Notes under the pieces: model-generated
Told to the model about the DNA's origin: nothing
What the model saw: the letters and a program-made list of their open reading frames with translations, nothing else
The model's database searches: none
Made by a program: the position numbers and the translations under genes
Shown: piece after piece, positions 15,241 to 26,038 of the stretch
How positions within the stretch are numbered: the first letter of the stretch is position 1
Layout: each line of letters starts with the position of its first letter
DNA from: Atrina japonica
Taxonomy: Eukaryota > Mollusca > Bivalvia > Pterioida > Pinnidae
DNA length: 64,000 nt
NCBI GenBank assembly: GCA_030159075.1
Contig: BROG01000029.1
Location: 2,067,001 to 2,131,000, forward strand
Direction of reading: 5' to 3'

Positions 15241-16099
15241 GCAAAATACTGATGGTCTTGTCTTCGGTATATTATGACGGATTTTCTGTAGTACACGAAG
15301 AAACAAACATACTGTTTTTTGAATTGGTGAATTAAACAATAATATGACATACCTGGTTCTGTATTGGTAAATCACTGTTCGATATTTGCTGTAAAATGAG
15401 AAAACAAACATGCTGTTCCCAATTTATTCTGAATCAAGAGCCGATTCATCATAATTGACTCTAGCAGCTTTTACATCATTCCTTCTTTCATTTCGATGTA
15501 TTACATTCCTTAATGTAATTTCTATTCATCATACACATTCAATACATTTCTTGCTCGTGACCATTAAGTGCATCTTTGTCATGTAAGTAAAGGATTGTGC
15601 ATTTTCCATTTGAACATAAATAACGTATTTCGACTGTACATGATGTTTACGAATCAATAAGCAGCTTGTTACGGATTTCAAATTCATTTAAAATGGTCCA
15701 AGGATTGTTTATTTTAACCGTTAAACTAGTGAACAGTAATTATGCAGTGTCTTTGACCTAATCTTAAAGATAGCAGTTTTTGAATTTAACTATGAAAATG
15801 TTCAATCAATTATGAATCTACATGCTTCACATTACATTTAGTATGCAATAAAGGTATTATTTTAGATGAAACCTTAACACAAAATTGAAATAATCATAAA
15901 AAAATTTATACTGAAACATCATATGCAAACTTAAAATAATTGGTCAACAGAAACGCAATTATACATTCTGAAAACACGTAAAAAGATTAATGTGACTGTA
16001 GAAATTAATTTTCGTTTAGATTTAATAGTATGTCGAATACCGAATCAGTCGTTCATTGTCGGCCATTTTGTTTCACATTTTCAATTCTTGCCCGGGCAA
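15241..16099. other. No gene seen
   Basis: AT-rich intergenic DNA without recognisable coding, RNA or repeat structure. Confidence 0.5.
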
Positions 16100-16256
16100 T
16101 TGACCTATCGCCAAATGCCCGACAAGGCACCTTTTGGCATTTTTCCATTATGATGTCATAATTAAGTGGTCTGTCAAACACTTCTGTGATTATGACATCA
16201 CAATCGAATGACGTCAAAAAAGCACATGCACAGACGGACACTTGGTGATAGATCAA
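16100..16256. mobile_element. MITE-like inverted-repeat element, intact copy
   Basis: A 157-bp element has terminal inverted repeats starting TTGACCTATCGCCAAATGCC on the left, with a matching right end (CACTTGGTGATAGATCAA). It has inner inverted words (ATGATGTCATAAT and ATTATGACATCA) and no coding capacity. A second copy at 19651-22145 carries a LINE insertion. Confidence 0.75.
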
Positions 16257-16559
16257 CTGCGAACAGTGTAAGTACATTGATTATGAATTCACTTCGCAAG
16301 CGTTAACTATTTAAAATCAATACCGAATCAGCATAGCTCTACGTCTGCAGTAAAAATCATTAACTTTAAGAGGTTCCATATCTTATAGAAATCACAGTTT
16401 ACGAGACTACGACATTGAATATGTCGGTAGGAAAGGGTCTCGTTCATTAAACTGTCTCGAAAAATCAAAACTCATCCATATATATTTCAGTTAACTTTAC
16501 AGAACTATACCATTTAAACATTTTGTACAATTCATTAACACTAACACTAAGTAAAGATT

Positions 16560-17000
16560 GTAGTTTTGGAGCAATTTTAACCTGAAATTTTGAAATGGAA
16601 CGGTGACCGTGACATTTAATTGAATGACCTTTAAACTTCCTTGCGATATTTTTCAGCATAATCCCTACAATCGTCAACTCTAACATATTTATGAAAATTA
16701 TATTCGTGATCTATTGCCTTGAAATATTCAAACTGAGCTGTGACCTTGACATTTGATCTGATGACCTTGAATTCCCTCCTGTTATTCAGCATAATTCCTA
16801 CAAATCGTGAACACTTACATTTGAAACTCCTATGGTTATGTCATCGGATCAAAGGTTAAGGTTATCCGATGACCTTGAAACTTCACCAGAATCTTTATTT
16901 CGCTATTCCATATAAATCCCATGTATATGTCTATACTCAAATCTAAAAGTTTTGTGGCATTGACCTTGGATTTTATTAAAAGTGCTTCGGTTCTGAGCAA
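16560..17000. repeat. Degenerate repeat rich in TGACCTTGA words
   Basis: About 100-bp units each carry one or two copies of TGACCTTGA or close variants, and a shared word CAGCATAATCCCTACAA. The motif equals an extended nuclear-receptor half site (ERR/SF1 type), but here it is probably part of an old repeat. Confidence 0.5.
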
Positions 17001-17079
17001 TTTTGTCGTTAAATGCTGAAAATTTGAATAATATTGATTGAATCGTTTTAGCTGTAGAGGTGATACATACAAAATTAAC

Positions 17080-18239
17080 TACAACAAAAATCAGAATAAT
17101 AATGATACAGCTCGATGAAAAGAGGAATGAACAGATACGCTAATATTTTTATTGCAGATAAAGAAATATTTACTTTACACTTGTTATAGGTTTTATGCAT
17201 GTATATACCAACACCAATACCAAAATGATTCTGCTTTAACTTAAATCGAATATTTCACTTGTGGTATATACAAAATTAAGTGAAACATTTTTGTCCGAGT
17301 AGAAATCATGAGAAATAAAAAGGGCAATTTATCATGTCTATGTGCGCTTTAAATCTTCTGGTCCAACGTTTGTCTAATTATTTGCTCGCTGTACCGTGAG
17401 ACATTGATGTATGAAACGTGGTAAATTGGGCGAGAAAATACGACCTAAATTGATAAACAAAACGTAGATATTTACGGTCATATGATTAAAAGTAAATCGG
17501 AAACATTAATGCAAAGTTATGCAGAATTTCTATATAAACATAAAAAGGGCGTGTTTTTTGAAATATTTTATCTTTATCCATTAACAGTTACAACAAAACA
17601 ATTATTACCAGTTGTTCTTCAAAGATTATATAATAATGTACAAAAGTATATATAATATGCATTTCTTTTTCCCAGTTTTGTAACTATTGAAAACATATAT
17701 GACCCGAATTGGGAACATCAAATTGTGAGAGTTGACAGAACATCGGGAATCAGAATCTCTGGGTTCAAATCTTATTCCGTCTTTACATTTTTTCTTGCTG
17801 AATTGGCATCAGATTTAAACAACTTAAAAAAGGGTTACATGTCATGAAATGTAAATTTTGATGAAGAAAATAAACTTCCAACATTTTGCATTTGTAGGGA
17901 GAGTGAGGAGGATGATAAATTACTATTTTTAGGTACCACGCAGTGTACTCTGACTCTTAAAGTGGAACAACCAAATTTACAGAAAGAATATTTCATCTTT
18001 GGAGATATTATGTGAGAAAACATCATATGGTACATATGAATAAATATCAGGCCATCTTAAGACTGTTGACTAGGTCACATAATAAAGGTAGACCTAATCA
18101 TGTACACATGTAAAATTTAATTTCCGTTAAAACATGCAGTTATAGTTATTCAGGAGTTAAAACCTTCCCTCTAAAATATTCGTTTGATTGGTTTGTTTTA
18201 ATTGTCGCTTTTTTTTTTTTTTTGCAAAACTATATCCTA
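17080..18239. other. No gene seen
   Basis: AT-rich sequence. A degraded B-box-like word (GGGTTCAAATC) near 17762 hints at an old SINE remnant but is not enough to call one. Confidence 0.45.
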
Positions 18240-18615
18240 GTAATATGTTTATAACATTTAGAAACTGGGACGTTGAGACTTCAGGTGGACTATTCGAGTC
18301 CAAGAATGTATACATTAACTTGGTACCAAGTACCTGGAATTGGGTTACCTTTTTATACCAAACAAACATCTCGTTTTGATTGCACTGTTTAGATGCTAAA
18401 CTCTTAAATAGCTCTAAGATAGTAATCCATTACAGTGGTTACAGATTTCGGAATACATTTAGGTTTATTTTTTACCTTGGATGATACCCCTTTTTGTTTC
18501 GAAAATTTACATCTATTTTGAATTCGAGCTCAATTGATGAAGTTTATTAGCATAAATGATCGTGTTGAGCATTTGTTTTTATCGCAAACATACACTGTAA
18601 ACATATGATTTTTGT
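18240..18615 (+). repeat. Dispersed repeat R1 copy
   Basis: It carries GGACTATTCGAGTCC, ATTCGAGCTCAATTGATGAA and GATCGTGTTGAGCATTTG in the same order and spacing as the copies at 40.3-40.8 kb. Confidence 0.6.
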
Positions 18616-19050
18616 GTAATTGTAGATACTTTGAAATGTGATGGATTAGATGCTGTCATTTAAAAATTAAAATTAAATATAAATATTTTTTTATGTAAAA
18701 TGTATATGAAATACATGAACATTATTATAGGGTTATTAATCATTGATTTCCATATTGACCTATGTGCCGAGGTTTGTCGTATTCGTCTGAGGCGAACCCA
18801 ATTAGGCCAATACAGAAATATTTGATTAATGAGCATATTAATAATTATTACATACTGTACCCTACTTTCGTTTTTCATTCATTTTTAACATTAGATGAAA
18901 AGGTGCAACATCTTACCATATACGCACGGGACCGGTTTTTGGGTTGCCTTCAAGTCTTGTTATGAATTAGTATACATCACTGTGTGACGTCATACAAGGA
19001 ATTTCGTTCATTCTCATATAAACGCTGTCTGTGGGTGTAAAATATCATAC

Positions 19051-19172
19051 AATTATTGACTGGCTCTGAGGATAACAATAATTTTGTTTGCACCTAAGAT
19101 CTTGCGGAGGGTAATAGTCAGGAGCTAAGGTGCCAATAAAATTGCTGTTGCCCTCAGACCCAGTTAATAATT
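19051..19172 (-). mobile_element. MITE M1, copy 1
   Basis: Inverted termini read AATTATTGACTGGCTCTGAG on the left and CTCAGACCCAGTTAATAATT on the right. A second copy lies at 46943-47087, in inverted orientation relative to this one. Similarity extends past the right end (TGTTTTATTATATGAAA), so the true element may be longer. Confidence 0.7.
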
Positions 19173-19822
19173 GTTTTATTATATGAAACAGGTTTAAATA
19201 ATTAAGTTTAACGTAAAATTTACTTTAAAAGAAATTGTTCTAACATTCGTCACTGTAGGCTACACTAATAAATAATCAAGAGATAGTACCACGATTTGCT
19301 AAAAAATCCCCGAGGATCTTCACAGCGACCTGTGTTTTTACTGTTATTGTCGTTTAGAATTCTTGTCAGCTGTTCCTCATCGGAACTAGCGAAGTTTACA
19401 CCAAAATTAGCTGAAAGACATCATAAATCTGTTAAGGCTTGCCGCGGGGCTTGAAACATTATCCAATCAAATTGCAGTTGTATCAAAATTACGGGAAATT
19501 CGAAATACCACCTTTGCAATCACGTGAGGGCCAACAGTAAAAATTGAAAGACTGGTTTTGTGGGCAATGTGTTACTTATTTTTTCTCATAGTTTGTATAA
19601 GGAACTTTAAACATGAATATAGCAACTGATGTTACTGCGATTATTGTGAATTGACCTATCGTGAAATGCCTGACACCTTTTGGCAAACTTTTCCACTATA
19701 ATCTTCTTCTTCATGTGTCAGGTCTGTTGCAGACATCGGCGATCATGGCCTTCCATTCCTCTCTGTTGTCAGTTCTCCTGATGAGTTCCTTGTTGGGGAT
19801 TCTTTCCTCGTTGCATAGCTAT

Positions 19823-20056
19823 TCAGACTGTCTGTGTATTTGTGCGTTGTCTTCCTCTGCCTTTGGTACCACAAATCTTTCCACACAATATTTGTTTTTC
19901 TATTCCATCAGGTCTATTTATGTGCCCAAAAAATTGTAGTTGTCTTTTTCTGATGGTTTTGAGTAGGGATCTTTTGTACCCGGCCATTTCCATTACTTCT
20001 TCGTTTGACTTCTTTTCAGTCCATGATATTCTCATAATTCTTCTGATATACCACAT
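19823..20056 (-). pseudogene. LINE ORF C-terminal region fragment
   Basis: The frame contains RISWTEKKSNEEV and RKRQLQFFGHINR followed by GRGRQR. This is the conserved tail that follows the reverse transcriptase in many animal LINE proteins. It is separated from the RT core by frameshifts near 20060-20110. Confidence 0.75.
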
Positions 20057-20105
20057 TTCTGATGCTTCAAGTCTTCTTTCGAGGTCTTTTGTCAGCGTCC
20101 AGCAT

Positions 20106-21071
20106 TCAGATCCGTACAGAAGGATGGACCATATGTAGGCTTTCAGTGTTGATTTTGGTGCTGAGTCTTATATTTCTGTTGGTAAAGATGGACTTCATCT
20201 TGGTGAATGTGTCTTTAGACAAAGCGATTCTCTTCTGTATTCCTGTGTCGCATCTGCCGTCTGGAGTTATTGTGAAGCCCAAGTATTTAAAGGTGCAAAC
20301 CTGTTTTATTCTTTCCCCTTTGCATAAAATGTTACATACAGGCATGTCTGACTTTTTTGAGATTACCATGCACTCAGTCTTCTTTGCATTTAGTTGGAGT
20401 CCTTTGTTTTCACTTTCGATTGTGACTGTTGTAAGGATATTTTGTAGTTTTTCCTCCGAATCAGCAATTAGCACTGTGTCATCCGCATATTTTAGATTGT
20501 TTATGTTGTGACCACCTACTTTGACACCTTCATGCTCCTCTTTATTCCGTAGAATCATTTCGCTGTAGATATTGAAGAGGTGTGGAGAAAAAAGGCAGCC
20601 CTGCCTCACTCCCCTACAGATCGGTCTGTACTCACTGTAGTCATTATCAACTCTTATTGCAGCTTCTTGTTTCCAGTACAAGTTTCTGATCACTCTAAGA
20701 TCTTTTCCATCACAGTTATGTCTTAGTAAAATGTCGAACAGATCGGAATGTCTTACTTTGTCAAATGCCTTAGAATAGTCAATGAAGCAGAGGTACAATT
20801 CCTTTTGTACCTCAATCGCCCTTTCCATGTGGGTCCTCGGGGCAAATATGGCATTTCTGGTACCTTTATCTGCCATAAATCCAAATTGGGTTTCAGATAT
20901 CTCAGGTAGGATTTTATTTCTCATTCTGTTCATCAGCACTCGTAACATGACTTTTGTGAGGTGGCCCATAAGAATTATTGTGCAATACTGATCGCATTCA
21001 ACTGTGCCTGTTTTTGGGTAGTGCAATTTACACCGACTTTTTGAGGTCTGTTGGAATTTCACCTGTAGCAT
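20106..21071 (-). pseudogene. LINE reverse transcriptase core
   Basis: An uninterrupted 321-codon stretch carries RT motifs in order: QFGFMADKGT, FIDYSKAFDKVRH (motif A), GVRQGCLFSPHLFN (motif B), KYADDTVLIADS (motif C with the catalytic YADD), and FKYLGFTI after it. The catalytic aspartates are intact, but the frame is broken at both ends. Its N-terminal continuation (21028-21369) is in another frame, overlapping near 21040. Confidence 0.88.
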
Positions 21072-21369
21072 GGATAGTGTTGAGACGTTTTGTTACTTCT
21101 TTGAATCCAAATTCGCCTAGAGCGGTTAGCATTTCGGATGGAATGTCATCGGGTCCTGCGGCCTTGACCTTTTTCATCTTTTTGAGGGCCTTTTGAACCT
21201 CCTCCTCAAGAATATGGGGGCCACCATCTTCATTACTGATGATAGGTGGTGGACCTCTGTCATCGTGATACAACTCTGTTATGTATTCTGACCACCAGTT
21301 GAGGATGTCCTCCTTTTCCATAAGAATGTCTCCTTCTCTTGATCGTAGGCACCCTGTTTTTGCTGACAC
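21028..21369 (-). pseudogene. LINE ORF segment before the RT core
   Basis: The frame contains WSEYITELYHD and KKMKKVKAAGPDDIPSEML, the conserved segment just upstream of RT motif 1 in LINE proteins (AxGPDxIP). It continues into the RT core only through a frameshift near 21040. Confidence 0.85.
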
Positions 21370-21453
21370 TTTTTTCCCTGTGACCTCTTTTATCTTTTGG
21401 TGTTTGCTATTTATTCCGGTGTTGAATTCAATTTCCTCACTCTGTGTGTTAAT

Positions 21454-21678
21454 CTAATGTTCCTTTGCTTCATTGCACCTCTTTTTCACTTGTTTGTGTA
21501 GTTCTCTGTATTTCTGTTCGTCTGCTTTTGCTTTTCTTCTCTCTTCCATTAGGCCTAGTATTTCTGATTCAGATTCTAACATGCTCTCTTTCATCATCTG
21601 CCATATTTCTTCTGCTGTGGTCAATTGCTCTAGTGCACTGAATTTGTTTTTGACACTGATGCTATACTTATTCGTCAT
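21454..21678 (-). pseudogene. LINE linker fragment between endonuclease and RT
   Basis: A charged, helical segment (EEIWQMMKESMLESES, KADEQKYRELHKQVK) in the position of the endonuclease-RT linker. Stops on either side separate it from both domains. Confidence 0.7.
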
Positions 21679-22319
21679 TTCATCGCTTTCTAATATGTTG
21701 ATTTGTAGCTTTGGTGCTGTTTTTGCTCTCTTTAGCCGTTTTAGCTTAAGCTACATTGTACCAACCACAGGCACATGGTCACTGCCACAATCTGCTACAG
21801 GCATGGATTTGCATGATGTTATCGAGTTTCGAGTTCCTGAATTAGTATTAAGTCAATCTGATTTCTCCTGGACTTTTCCATGTCCAACATCTTCTTGGAT
21901 GATTTCTGAACCAGGTGTTCATTACTGTAAGGTTGTGTTCTTTGCAAAATTCAATGAGTCTGTCTCCCCTCTCATTTTTCTCTCCTATTCCAAATGGTCC
22001 TACAATAGTTTCTGTTCTTTCACTCCGACCTTTGAATTGAAGTCTCCCATTACAATCTTAATGTCCACTATAATATCACAATTACGTCAAATGACGTCAA
22101 AAAGCAAAAGAACAGCCATGTGTCAGACACTTGGCAATAGGTCAACTAAATAAGATATTTTATTATGATGATCGTATCATTGGTAAGATTATATAATAAA
22201 AATGATATTAACTGTATATGTTGAAATATTTACGCCCTCGTTCTGGGCTCAGAGAAGGATTTCACAAGCTCGTTTTGGGGGGAAAATGTCAACCGCTCTT
22301 TCCGTTTGGTCACGCGATT

Positions 22320-22392
22320 TTAATATTGGCCGAGTTTTTCAATATTGGCTTAGTTTTTTCGATATTGGTTTAGTTCTGTCAATATTGTTTTG
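22320..22392. repeat. Short tandem repeat, about 20 bp x 4
   Basis: Four consecutive units share a core like CAATATTGGCTTAGTTTTT. Confidence 0.7.
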
Positions 22393-24439
22393 AATTTCAT
22401 ATTTTTGGACAGAAAATCACATCTTAAGCCAATGTAATCAAAGCTAATTAACATTTTTATTATTTTATTGGTTTTCAATTAAACTACATTCCATTCCGTA
22501 TTATGAATAAAAATAGTTTTTAAATTAATGATTTTGATTGCTTATTATCTATAAATTTCATTTGGAAAACAATATTCTTGATACCTTAGAAAATTTAATT
22601 TTCTTAATTAGCAGTAACATGTTTAAAAAAATTCATTTATCAGATATTTCGCCTACACTCTTTATGAACTGAATGGTACAAAGACGTAAAACGCATTTGA
22701 AATAGTTGATAAAGGTTTTTAAGTTGTCCCTTTACTATAAACAAACTTTATAAAAAAGAAATGAGAAATTATAATAATGGAATTTAATAACATTATAATG
22801 TTTCGAAATTTTACAAAGTTTGGAGGAAACATAATTTTTTTTTTACAACATACATGTGGTGGGAAGGAAAACGCAAAACAGAAATAGTACGGTAGTATAA
22901 GTTTCGAAATACAATTGTTAGTATTTTACATTTTTTATAAACATTTAAAATGTACAGTACAGTGATGTTACAGTGTTTTTAAATGGTGAAAAGTTATGCT
23001 ATTTACTAATGTACATACATCACAATAATTGACCTAGACTGGGTAATATTTCCAAACAGAAATAGTGCATGAAATAATGCTTCATTAGTTTTCGCGAACA
23101 ATTTATTTGGTTAATGTCGTTCTTTTACATACTGTATAACCCCTATCAATCATTCCATCGCATAGCCATAAAGCTTAAACAAATCATCAGTTTACCATAC
23201 TTGTAAAAATGTAAAATATACTTGCCCTTTATGTACTTAACTCATTCACCCCTAAAGACATATTTGGAATGGTCTAAGTCATTGATTTACAGAATAGTCC
23301 ATTGCTTTTCAGGCGTTGAGTACGAAGTATAATATGTATTTCAACCATATGTAAGATTGAGCACGAGTGTGAAGATAACGATTATTATTTTCCTTAATGA
23401 AATAAACTGGCTTCGTCTTTGAATTATTACAAAATTACCACAGCTTTAATTGGTAGATCTGGACATGTAGCATTATATTTTTCTCGCAAGGAGATGAAAC
23501 CATGCTAAAATAACACAATGGTCATATAAGTGACTCTACAACGGGTTAAACAATTTGTAGTGGCTCAGATTGAGAGTGTGAGTCATGTTTTTTTTACGCA
23601 TGCAGTGACGACTCATTCGAACATCACTAAGAACAAGTTGTGACATTGTGCTGCAATATTATACCACGGACCCATTTTCCGGGCCAATGATGAAAATAAT
23701 GCAACAAAAACAACTCTAATGTTTGTATTACAACTGATATTATTGGCAAGGCATCGGTATGAAGGCGTGGGGATTTGAAACCTAAAACTTACGTTTTGCT
23801 ATATCTGTCAACAGACTAAACATCTGACTTTAATATTTTCACTATTTTCCACTTTGTTTCTATTCACAAAGAATGGGTAAACCCGGTTTTATTCATTCGC
23901 GAAAACATAATTATCGCGTAAAGAAGTGTGATAATAGTATGACAAGATGGGCATTCGAAATCGCAAAAATATCATATCGCGAATAAATTTAGAACTTGTG
24001 TATCGCAAAAGTAAAGTCTAGCAAAATATTCCGGATACACAGTAGTTTATTTTGTTCAGATTAGCAGTAATATTAATATTGCTTTTATCGTGTTTCAAAG
24101 GTTAGATGTCAACGTGCACAGATACAGGTTCCATAGGGTACAAAGTAGAAAAAATCGAGATAAACAATCTGCATAGAATAAAGAGTGATCAGACAAGTCT
24201 CTTATAATAGATTGATAGAATACATACGTATTTCTGATCAATGGTAAGACATAAATATGTCTACACAGGAGGCAATCACGTGATTGGAGCCTCGGACTAG
24301 TCATTCAAGAATGTATATACGTGTGTGTCTTTCTTAGCTACGTGGATCTTTTATTTACACCACTATCGAAACAAGCATTTTACAATGTTCATATTATATA
24401 GCACAAATATCACTACGACATTGATCATTTGCTATAGAC
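22393..24439. other. No gene seen
   Basis: AT-rich intergenic DNA. Between 23.88 and 24.02 kb there are several CGCGAA/TTCGCG words and ATCGCAAAA words arranged like a degraded inverted-repeat element, but its ends cannot be set. Confidence 0.5.
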
Positions 24440-24590
24440 TTTTGATCATAAAGGATGTAATCCGTGTCAATAAATCATATTTTAGAAAATACATATTTTA
24501 AATTGGAGCTCAACTGATGAGGTTGACACAAACGATCGTCTTGAGCATTATTTCTTTGGTATTATGTTTATAATATTTTAAGCACAAATA
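24440..24590 (-). repeat. R1 repeat body behind a tRNA-like head
   Basis: It contains GAGCTCAACTGATGAGGTTG, ACGATCGTCTTGAGCATT and TTTGGTATTATG. On the minus strand it follows the tRNA-like segment at 24615-24705, as in a tRNA-derived SINE. Confidence 0.6.
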
Positions 24591-24614
24591 CTGAAATAAC
24601 AAGGCTCCTACCAA

Positions 24615-24705
24615 CTCACAATGGCCCGGCTGGAGTCGAACCTACGGCACCAACCTTCTGGCTCCGTTGCTCGGCGCCCTAACCACTCGGCCATCTACCC
24701 AAAGT
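24615..24705 (-). mobile_element. tRNA-like SINE head with A and B boxes
   Basis: The minus strand reads TGGCCGAGTGGTTAG (a canonical Pol III A box of Leu/Ser type) and, 40-50 bases later, GGTTCGACTCC (a perfect B box). It is not an intact tRNA gene, since the acceptor stem and anticodon arm do not pair cleanly. It is most likely the promoter head of a SINE whose body is R1. Confidence 0.7.
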
Positions 24706-24721
24706 GAGTTTGTAGGTGCAT

Positions 24722-25225
24722 ACTTTCCCATCGTAAATTTTCCACATTTATGTAGTAACTCCCAAAGTCACCCGCTAAGGAGTTTATATTTCACAAATGA
24801 TCCGATATGCCAGGGCGTATACAACATATGAACATTTCATATACAGATGTAAACTACTTACTGACAAATTATTGACACAAGGATATCGAAAACCGCGTTT
24901 GATGTCAATGTTCCGCAAATTTTACGGTCGGTATAATAATCTTGTTTGCGATTACTCTGTTTCACTGGGTGAAATGTTGAGTAACCTTTTCGTTGGCGGT
25001 TGTTGAGATATCTGTACCAATTGTGACGAGGATTCGTTCCACACTTATTTCATTTGGATTGACTGTGGACTCACGGCGGGTGTGACCGGTCAACAGGGGA
25101 TGCTTACTCCTCCATGGCACCTGATCCCACCTCTGGGTTTCCAGAGGTCAGAGTTTGTCCATTTTTGTCGGATTTGTATCTGTGTCCTGGACATCCTAAA
25201 GATTTATACTTTGGTATCTGAGATG
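24722..25225 (+). mobile_element. YIDD-type retroelement fragment, copy B
   Basis: It begins in the conserved RT tail (a segment matching SSNIPQSPAYG, frame-broken), then an open part with MIRYARAY, RKPRLMSMFRKFYGRYN and VSLGEMLSNLF, and a stop near 25006. The family's 3' non-coding segment follows (ACTGTGGACTCACGGCGG, CACCTGATCCCACCTCTGG). It is 5' truncated and inactive. Confidence 0.75.
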
Positions 25226-25334
25226 TTTTGAATCATTTATGTATTTGTGCTTTATGTAGGATTCATCTACTCAGATAACATGACTTGTGATTCATGGTCC
25301 GAAGTAAATATTCGATGTTGTAGTGATATTTGTG

Positions 25335-25429
<95 letters not shown>
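25335..25429. repeat. (TA)n microsatellite
   Basis: About 95 bases of TA; frames through it are Ile/Tyr artefacts. Confidence 0.95.
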
Positions 25430-25432
<3 letters not shown>

Positions 25433-25898
25433 GTGTCTTGCTACTTGATATACGATTTATTTACACAGATTGCATCCTTCATAATCGTAATCTAAGGTCC
25501 TTGGTATATATTAAATGTTATAGTGATAATTGTGTTTAACATATCTACTTTTGACCACTACAAGTATCTTCTTATCCATTGACATTTACATAATACATTT
25601 TACATCTACCTCAACGACAGAGTTATCTTAAAAATGTATTAAAAAAGTGCACAACATGAATACAATTTTAATGACAACTGAATAGAAATAATACCATAGA
25701 CATTTACCTTCCTCACAAATATTATGGGTTGTGAAAATACGCTTTGACGACGCGTTTGTGTAAATGAAATTATGTATTGTTACTTTAGGCTTTATTCATT
25801 TCTTACTATCTGTAAAAGGTCTTTTAATTGTTGTGATGGAATCAAATATTTTCAATGAAGTTACATAACACATTTTGTTACATTAATTATTTATTTCT

Positions 25899-26038
25899 TT
25901 ACCAGTTCTGTGAACCACACCACATTTTTGTACATGCTACAAATTCTCCTTGACCACACATACAAGTATTGCATCCATCGTCAGCTGGGAATCTTGTTCC
26001 TACGTTATATACCTTCCCATTGTAGTTGCAAACTGCTT
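25899..26038 (-). CDS. Last exon: sixth pacifastin/VWC-like module
   Basis: The acceptor ATTCAATGTTACAG at 26039 begins the exon in phase 1. It encodes VCNYNGKVYNVGTRF, DDGCNTCMCG, then ACTKMWC and a short tail ending QNW and TAA. All six module cysteines are present. The stop overlaps a possible donor (CAGAACTG|GTAAAG), but that would be phase 2, unlike every other junction. An AATAAA on the minus strand (25890-25895) lies only a few bases after the stop, so the 3' UTR may be very short. Confidence 0.78.

Larger units (their letters stand above)
19703..22063 (-). mobile_element. 5'-truncated, decayed non-LTR retrotransposon (LINE)
   Basis: A minus-strand LINE is flanked by an 11-bp direct repeat TCCACTATAAT (19692-19702 and 22064-22074), the signature of target-primed insertion. 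The 5' end is truncated inside an APE-type endonuclease: GDFN at the start, a frameshift, then TWKSPG. A spacer and a reverse transcriptase follow. The 3' terminus is a GAA-rich tail rather than poly(A). Stops and frameshifts break the reading frame in several places, so it is inactive. The clade is uncertain; the microsatellite-like tail and C-terminal region with FFGH resemble RTE/CR1-like elements. Confidence 0.88.
19651..22145. mobile_element. MITE-like element split by a LINE
   Basis: The left end TTGACCTATCGTGAAATGCC (19651) and right end CACTTGGCAATAGGTCAA (ending 22145) match the termini of the 157-bp element at 16100. The interior is interrupted at 19703-22063 by a LINE. Removing the LINE and one target-site duplication leaves about 123 bp, slightly shorter than the intact copy. 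Confidence 0.8.

Noticed and set aside
20782..22153. Plus-strand frames up to 226 codons
   Set aside because: They are antisense shadows of the minus-strand LINE.
24615..24705. Functional tRNA gene
   Set aside because: A and B boxes are good, but the stems do not pair into a cloverleaf; a SINE head is more likely.
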